Of a DNA stretch of 64,000 bases, positions 58,138 through 64,000 are shown in pieces. The number at the start of each line of letters is the position of its first letter. Position 1 is the stretch's first letter. Under the pieces are notes generated by a model that searched no databases, was not told the DNA's origin, and was given only the letters and a program-made list of their open reading frames with translations. The stretch lies in contig CM048840.1 in the NCBI GenBank assembly GCA_026545765.1, forward strand, positions 57,785,574 to 57,849,573, written 5' to 3'. A program made the position numbers and the translations under genes. This DNA is from Plantago major (taxonomy: Eukaryota > Streptophyta > Magnoliopsida > Lamiales > Plantaginaceae).

Positions 58138-59457
58138 TGATGTCCACATTGGAATTTCATTTTACGTTGTAGAACCTGCAAAACCTAAATACAATCAAGA
58201 TTAAATTTATAAGTCGGAAGTCCTCAAATCCACAGTTTATAGCTGAAAGTTGACTCGGGATGTCATTCTCCACGGACACTTAGCATATGAACAAGCAAAT
58301 AACGATGAAATTTAATGTAGAAAAGTAAACGGTTTTAATCTTAGAATAAGTAGTTGCAGTAAACGCTAAATTGCTTTGTTGTAAATCAATAATGAGCGTA
58401 AAGGTTCCCCAACGTCCCTCTACTACGCAATTACCTCTAACGGCAGCAGGGCATAATACTATGGTGCTAAGATGCAGTCGGCACGAGTACCCCTACTTAG
58501 ATCAATGAAACTACCCCGGTCACGTCAGTAGAAACATCACACCTCGAATGATGTATAGAGTTGGGTAACTACAATTTATGTCCAATAACTATTCCATTAA
58601 CATCTCCCGGTATGTAAAGAAGTAGCAAAAGCAGTGTTATGGCGGTTCTCCTTTACAAAAGGAAATTAGCTACTCATAGTAATCTAAGAACATAAATTGA
58701 AATCTAAAGAGAAAGGAAGAAAAGCTTAATCTTTGATGATCTTGATGTCTTCGTGTTGCTGCTCCTTGTGTCTTCTCCTTCTTCTGGGTGCCTGATGGCC
58801 AGCGGGTTGGGGTTTCACTTCCCCGAGGACTGTTTCTCACTCTTCGAGAGCTGACTGTTTCTCTCTCTAGGAGAGTTACTTTTTGAGATGTATGAAATCT
58901 AAGACCCCTGAGGTCTTATTTATAGGTGAAATCTGACCTCCAAACCACCATTCTTCAATAAGGAAGGTTTAGGAAGGCGGCCCTTAACTGACAGGCCAGA
59001 GAAAACAGCCCAGGGCAAATCAGTAGCATGGCCTGCCCAGCTAGGCGCGGTCACCCTCTATGCGGTCCCCTGGGGACCACTGTCGTCGACTTCTTCAGCT
59101 TCTATCTGCAAATCTTCGTTCTTCAATTTCGGGCTTCGTAACTCCGTTTCCTTGAAAAGTGGTCTTCTACAAAGTTGTTCCGCATTCAATTATCTTCGCA
59201 TCGGATGGTTGCATGACATGTTTTGACTCCTCGAACTCCATGCAATGGTTGATTCGGTGTATTTGCTTCATTCTCTCGATTTGGCACAATTTTGCCATTT
59301 TGGTGCCTGAAATCGTGCAAATCCTCAAAACCGCGATCATGACCTGCATAAAACACGCAAAGTTGGTAAATGACCATAAAACAACATAAATATTGCATCT
59401 AGGGCAAAAAACGAGGGTCTAAAAGTATTCCATATCGCACATTTCATTGTCACATCA
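58138..59457 (-). repeat. 3' LTR, Athila family F
   Basis: 1320 bp with TGATG/CATCA tips. The minus strand has TATAAATAAGACC near 58925-58912 and palindrome GGTCCCCTGGGGACC at 59064-59078. Its U5 part matches 63174-64000 and, inverted, 29530-30417. Confidence 0.85.
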
Positions 59458-60400
59458 CACCCCCAAACCAGTTTCTTGCTCATCCTTGAGCAAGGCAAAA
59501 ACGATAATTAGGAATGAACATGAAATGAGCAACAAGAATAAACCAACACATAGACAAGCAGGCAGTTTCAAAGATATTAGAGTCATTTCAGCGAGACTGC
59601 GAAAAAGTGAAACTTACGGAGCAGTCTAGCCATGTTCGGCATAACTCTCTCATACGATGTCCGTTTGACCTGATTTCGGTGGCCACACAAAGATAATTGA
59701 AAGAGCTACAACTTTCATGTAGGAATACTGGCCAAATTTAGTCTGGACGTGCATATAGGGAAGTTTTAGTGACACAGGAATCTATGACACGTCCCAACAC
59801 TTTTCGAGGCCGTCCAGTCTCGATCCATAAGATCGCTTTTTCGATTCTTTTCGGTTTTTTTGATTTTTTCAAAAGTTAAACATAACAAATAAGAAATTTT
59901 GAAAAATATTTTGAAGAGTTTTTTTCGAAGAATAATTTAGGCACGAAAAACGAGAAAAAGACGAAAATTAAAAATACGAATGCAAGTGCGTAAAAGTAAA
60001 CGTGACCTTGGGTTACCTCCCAAAAAGTGCTTGTTTTAGGTCTTATAGCTCGACCCCTGTTTGTTGATGATTCAGTTGCCGGGGTAGGACCCCGTCTTCC
60101 TTGATGCTAGTAATTGACCAATCTTCCATGAAACTTAGGTCGGTGCCCCAATCCTTTACTCCTATGTTGAACCGGTCACCTTCCCTTGTAAACACGAACT
60201 TGTAGAGGGTACTTCCTTCATTCTTTAAGCGGTTTCTAAAGCCCTTGTCATCCTTCTAGTCCTCATAGAACAGCCCTTCGTTCCCTAGCTTCCATCATCC
60301 GGTCATCCACTTGTGCAGATAGATCTTATAGGGTACGTTCTCTTTGTTTCTTGGATTGAGAAACTGGAAGTAGATCTCATGTGAATAGAAATACTTTTTT
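59458..60400 (-). other. 3' non-coding region of the Athila-like element
   Basis: Begins with the polypurine tract (complement of CACCCCCAAACC). No coding motif is seen in about 940 bases, where pol would be expected. Confidence 0.6.
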
Positions 60401-60411
60401 TTTATTTTATT

Positions 60412-60990
60412 TTATTTTTTTTTATCTATTTCCTTCATCTTCATCAGTGCATCTTGAAATTCCTTAGGTGGTTGTTCCTTCCTTCTCCTTGGCGATCTCT
60501 CAGCTACAAGCCTCCCTCTCTTGAAGTGTGACTTTCCGACGGTCAGCTCCACGTCACCCTGCAAACTATTAACAAACATAGAAGCTTTTCTGCCAGTTAT
60601 ATCAATAATGGTGTTAGTCATAATCATAAAGGGCCTTCCTAGATATAAGTTTCTATTGTTGTTATTCTCGTAGTTGACTACCAGTAGATCCACCGGGCTT
60701 ATGAGAGTACCTACTTTGATGAGCACGTTTCTAACCATCCCATAGTACTTAGCTATGCTCATGCCGATGTCGTAGGACATGCCAAAAGCATCGGTTTTCC
60801 CTGTCAACCTAAGTGTCTTTTACATCTCTAAGTGGATAACATTCATATCGGATTCCAGGCCTAAGGTTAGTACCACCATACTACCTCCTATGTTAACTGG
60901 GATTTGAAATGCTAAGGGGTTTATTTCCCTCCTGGGGATATTAGTCCTGAAGTAGGGGTTTTCTTTTCTCTTAGTTCTCCTGAAATTCTC
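60412..60990 (-). pseudogene. Retropepsin-like region
   Basis: On the minus strand VNIGGSMVVLTLGLESDMNV is followed by a stop and then GMSIAKYYGMVRNVLIKVGT, PVDLLVVNYENN, LYLGRPFMIMTNTIIDI. The LGRPF phrase and its spacing match the second half of Athila proteases, whose active site has the Asp-Ser/Thr-Gly triad. No such triad is visible here, so the enzyme looks inactive or highly diverged. The C-terminal tail is lysine- and arginine-rich. Confidence 0.6.
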
Positions 60991-61079
60991 TATTTGGTTC
61001 TTTTCGCCGTAGAGCTACTTACATTATCTCAAGGAGTCATCTTATATATGCAATTCATTAGATAAGGTAAATTTAAACG

Positions 61080-61575
61080 GAGAGTTAGAGAGCTTATCGA
61101 GGAGTTTTTCGGAAGTCCGTCTGTCTTATGCATCCATCCGCTTGATAGCTTCCTCCTCATCTTTGCTTTCTTCCTCTTCCTGTACCTTCTCGTTGCGTTG
61201 CTCCAAAAGTATCATTAGCCTTTCCGTTATATTTACCAAGCTTCCTTCCACTTCCTCTACCTTCTCGTTGATCCTGTAGAGCACTTCGTCCGCTCTGTCG
61301 ATAAATGCCACCACCTTGTCGTCCTTCTCCTTCTGTTTCTCCATAAACTCCCTTACTAACTTCAGCTCTTTGATGATAAAGTTGACCTTGCCTTCCAAAA
61401 GGGGTGACTCCTGCTGAGCTGCTGCGGTTATTCTTATCGGTGTTATGGGGGTGAGAGGTCGACTCCGCTGTTGCCTGACTTCATGCCAGGTTCGGGTAGA
61501 CGGAGGGGGATTGGGTTGATGATGGTTCACCATCCTGGATGTAGTTTGCCTCCTCCGACGGTTCCTGGTGTCCAT
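61080..61575 (-). pseudogene. Gag-pol linker with coiled-coil character
   Basis: From 61575: basic and proline-rich start, then LKLVREFMEKQKEKDDKVVA, DRADEVLYRINEKVEEVEGS, LMILLEQRNEKVQEEEESKD. The heptad-like spacing of leucine, valine and isoleucine suggests a coiled coil. It follows gag in the element order. Family function is not known to me. Confidence 0.55.
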
Positions 61576-62592
61576 TTTCTCCTTCGGACTCTCTCCTAGA
61601 TAGCTCGGCCTCTATGTCGTCCAGTCTCTTCATGATCATCTTCCATGGAACCTCCTCAATAGCACGAACTTCCTTAGATCGGGCACTTCTTGCTCGACCC
61701 TTCCTTAGATCGGGCACTTCTTGCTCGACCCTTCCTTAGATCGGGCACTTCTTGCTCGACCCTTCTACATTGAGTTCTCACATACCTCCCAAATCCCTCT
61801 TGGGGGTACGTCCAGCAGATTTCCTTGACATGCTCCGTCAATAAGTGCCTGGCTGATAGAGTCAATTCTCTTGTAGAAGTTGTTGACCTTGTCGAATACC
61901 GCCTAGGAGTGCGTCGGGAACTTGTCAAGTAGATCCTTGTATCTCTCCCATGCTTCATAGAATGTTTCTCCGTCTAGCTGGTTGAAGTTCTAGATTTGGC
62001 TCTTAAGGTCGGACGTTTTCTTCAGTGGGAAGCATCTGAGCATAAAATTGTTGTAGACTTCATCCCATGTAGTCAAACTACCCAGTTGTAGTGAGATGAG
62101 TCAAATCTTTGCTTTGTCCTTGAGGCAGCTAGGGAAGATTCTCCTCTTGAGCTGACATTCCGTAAGCCCGTTTAATGGTATTCCTCCAACCACTGCGTAG
62201 AATACTATGATAAAGTGCATGGGGTCCTTAGTTGGGTTCCCGTAGAAGTGGGGTAGCTGGTTCAGATGAGTACCCTTGAGATCATAGTCCCTCAAAATCC
62301 TCTCCAGATAGATGCTTGAGGCATGCGGTGTAAGCCTTGGCATAACATAGTCGCGCATGGGCCTGTCGTCTTCGTCCACCTGTTCCACCCTTGCGTAGTT
62401 ATCCCTTCTCTGGTTCTCATCTAACCTCAATCTCTCCTCGGCTATCCTTTGCCTTTCCCATTCCAGCTCTTCCCTTTCAGCTTGAATTTCCAGTCGAGCC
62501 CTAAGTAGTTGCTCCAGTTCAGAAGTTGCGACAATCACGGATGGATTGTCGTTGCTGGTTCCTTCAACACTCATGTTGCTAGATGTCTCCAT
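61576..62592 (-). pseudogene. Athila-like gag
   Basis: Starts at ATG 62592. An N-terminal charged helix (LEIQAEREELEWERQRIAEE) leads to RPMRDYVMPRLTP and the capsid-like part LPHFYGNPTKDPMHFIIVFY, then ECQLKRRIFPSCLKDKAKI to 62101. After frame breaks it continues as FNQLDGETFYEAWERYKDLL, then AVFDKVNNFYKRIDSISQAL and IDGACQGNLLDVPPRGIWEV. These match Athila gag in order. A 31-bp triplication at about 61675-61767 lies at its end. It is broken by stops and frame shifts. Confidence 0.78.
61675..61767. repeat. 31-bp triplication at the end of gag
   Basis: GGGCACTTCTTGCTCGACCC begins at 61681, 61712 and 61743. Since 31 is not a multiple of three, each extra copy shifts the frame. Confidence 0.9.
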
Positions 62593-63149
62593 GATGGTAG
62601 TAAATAGTCTTCACCTTTCAAGCTTGTCTATGTCGTCTTTGAGCGGCACCACTGGTGTTCCTGCACTTCTCCTACCTTGCATAAAAACTAACAGACAAAC
62701 CCTGGCAGATACAAATATATAGTGCTAGAAAGAGAATAAATAGAAATTTAGAATTACTTATTTTCGGGTTTTCTTGGTAAGGAAGCAAAGTTATACTGGT
62801 AAGAAAATATTTTTTGGCTTTTTGAATAAGGAAGCAAACTTAATAATGGAAAGAAACAAATAGGAATTCAAAAGTAAATATTTTTGGATTTTCTTGGTGA
62901 GGTAGTAAACTAATGCAGGAAAGAAAATATTTTTTAGATTTTTTGAATAATGAAGTAATCTAATGCAGGAAAGAAATAAACAAGAATCTAAAAGAAAATC
63001 TTATTGGATTTTTTTCCACGGAGAAAGATTAATGATTTTACGATTTTTTTAGGTGTATGCTATACGAATTAAAAAGGCAGTACGTAAATTAAAAAGATGT
63101 AATAAAGATTTCAACTTATCTCGGGCCAAACTTGCTTGTGCGGTCAAGT

Positions 63150-63173
63150 GTCCTCGGTGGTGGCGGCAAATTT
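63150..63173 (-). other. Degenerate primer-binding site
   Basis: The minus strand after the 5' LTR end (CACATCA) reads AAATTTGCCGCCACCACCGA. It is in the right place and resembles the TGGCGCC-type site only loosely. Confidence 0.4.
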
Positions 63174-64000
63174 TGATGTGCATTTAGGAATTTCGTTTTT
63201 CGTTGTAGAACCTACAAAACCTAAATACAATCCAGATTAAATTTATAAGTTGGAAGTCCTCAAATCGAGTTTATAAGCGGAAAGTTGACTTCGTGATGTA
63301 GTTCTCCATGGACACCTAGCATAGGAACAAGCAACTAACGATGTAATTGAATGCAGAAAAGTAAACGGTTTTAATCTCAGAATAATCAGTTACAGTAAAC
63401 CCTAAATTTCTTTGTTGTAAATCAATAATAAACAGGTGTAAAGGTTCCCCAACCTTCCTCTACTATGCTACTCCCAACTTCCTTGCTAGATTCCTACGTA
63501 GTTACTTCTAACGACAACAGGGCATAATACTATGGTGCTAAGTTGCAGTCGGCACAAGTATCCCTACTCAGATCAATGAAACTACTCCTGTCACGTCAGT
63601 AGAAACATCACACCTCGAATGATGTATAGAGTTGTACAACTATGAATTATGTCCAATAACTATTCCATTAACATCTCCCGCTATGTAAAGAAGTAGCAAA
63701 AGCAGAGTTACGGCGGTTCGCCTTTACAAAAGGAAATTAGCTACACATAGTAATCTAAGAACATAAATTGAAATCTAAAGAGAAAGGAAGAAAAGCATAG
63801 TCTCTGATGATCTTGATGTCTTGCTGCTGCTCCTTGTGTCTTCTCCTTCTTCTGGGTGCCTGACGACCAACGGGTTAGGGTTTCACTTCCCCGAGGACTG
63901 TTTCTCTCTCTTCGAGAGCTGACTGTTTCTCTGTCTAGGAGAGTTGCTTTTTGAGTTGTGTGACATCTGAGACCCGTAAGGTCTTATTTATAGGTGAAAA
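63174..64000 (-). repeat. 5' LTR, Athila family F, partial
   Basis: TGATGTGCATTTAGGAATTTCG at the inner edge. It aligns with 58138-58990. The TATA box (complement of GGTCTTATTTATAGGTG) is at about 63980. U3 lies outside the window. Confidence 0.85.

Larger units (their letters stand above)
58138..64000 (-). mobile_element. Athila-like element without reverse transcriptase or integrase
   Basis: Minus-strand element, 5' LTR running off the window (63174-64000), gag at 62592, a protease-like remnant near 60950-60412, then only 955 bases to the 3' LTR (58138-59457). Directly upstream of the 3' LTR, the minus strand reads TTGCTCAAGGATGAGCAA and then CTGGTTTGGGGGTG, the Athila-style stem and polypurine tract. 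A CTTGGGTTACCTCCCAA phrase near 60010 also recurs in Athila 3' regions. Without reverse transcriptase and integrase it would need help to move. Confidence 0.82.

Noticed and set aside
1..64000. Host genes, rRNA or tRNA
   Set aside because: I found no rRNA-like or tRNA-like sequence beyond primer-binding sites, and no protein outside transposon families. A search with a gene finder and tRNAscan would settle this.

Overview
The window is repeat-dense nuclear DNA of a flowering plant, most likely a eudicot. I recognise no ordinary host gene, rRNA, tRNA or CRISPR array. Almost every recognisable protein belongs to a transposable element, and nearly all are decayed. Evidence for a plant: Athila-type and Tat-type Ty3/gypsy retroelements, a Ty1/copia pol, an L1-type LINE with a DUF4283-like ORF1, a Stowaway MITE, and a Mutator-like element (MULE) with a plant mobile domain (PMD) gene. 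All family names come from reading the sequence, without a database search.

Layout. 1-4275: 3' part of a Tat-like LTR element whose antisense strand carries a PF04195-like gene with its own TATA box. 4523-5104: a broken plant transposon protein. 5971-6740: a 303-bp tandem repeat. 7012-15017: an 8-kb MULE with ~0.55-kb inverted ends, a PMD gene on the minus strand, a MURA transposase fused to an OTU protease domain on the plus strand, and a duplicated 17-bp satellite between them. 15337-18463: probable LTR or promoter debris. 18464-21942: two gypsy fragments meeting head to head (protease side minus, gag plus). 22697-29515: an Athila-type pol on the minus strand, split by a Stowaway MITE and a 3.4-kb LTR element that has LTRs but no genes. 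29530-34774: LTR pieces of two Athila-type families and the 3' end of one such element.

34775-49150 is a nest. An L1-type LINE on the minus strand is split by an Athila-type solo LTR (target duplication CTCCA), which is itself split by a 7.4-kb non-autonomous Tat-like element (37348-44714). 49290-52326 is a Ty1/copia pol, hit by a 5'-truncated LINE (to 53349) with an 11-bp target duplication. 53363-58137 holds LTR fragments and a dispersed repeat. 58138-64000 is an Athila-like element with gag and a protease remnant but no reverse transcriptase or integrase.

Points of most interest: (1) the MULE combining PMD, MURA-OTU, hairpin-rich ends and a satellite in the shared promoter region; (2) an antisense promoter kept at the same place in two Tat-like elements; (3) strong palindromes in the U3 of several Athila-type LTRs, where the architecture recurs although the sequence differs; (4) the dated order of nested insertions.
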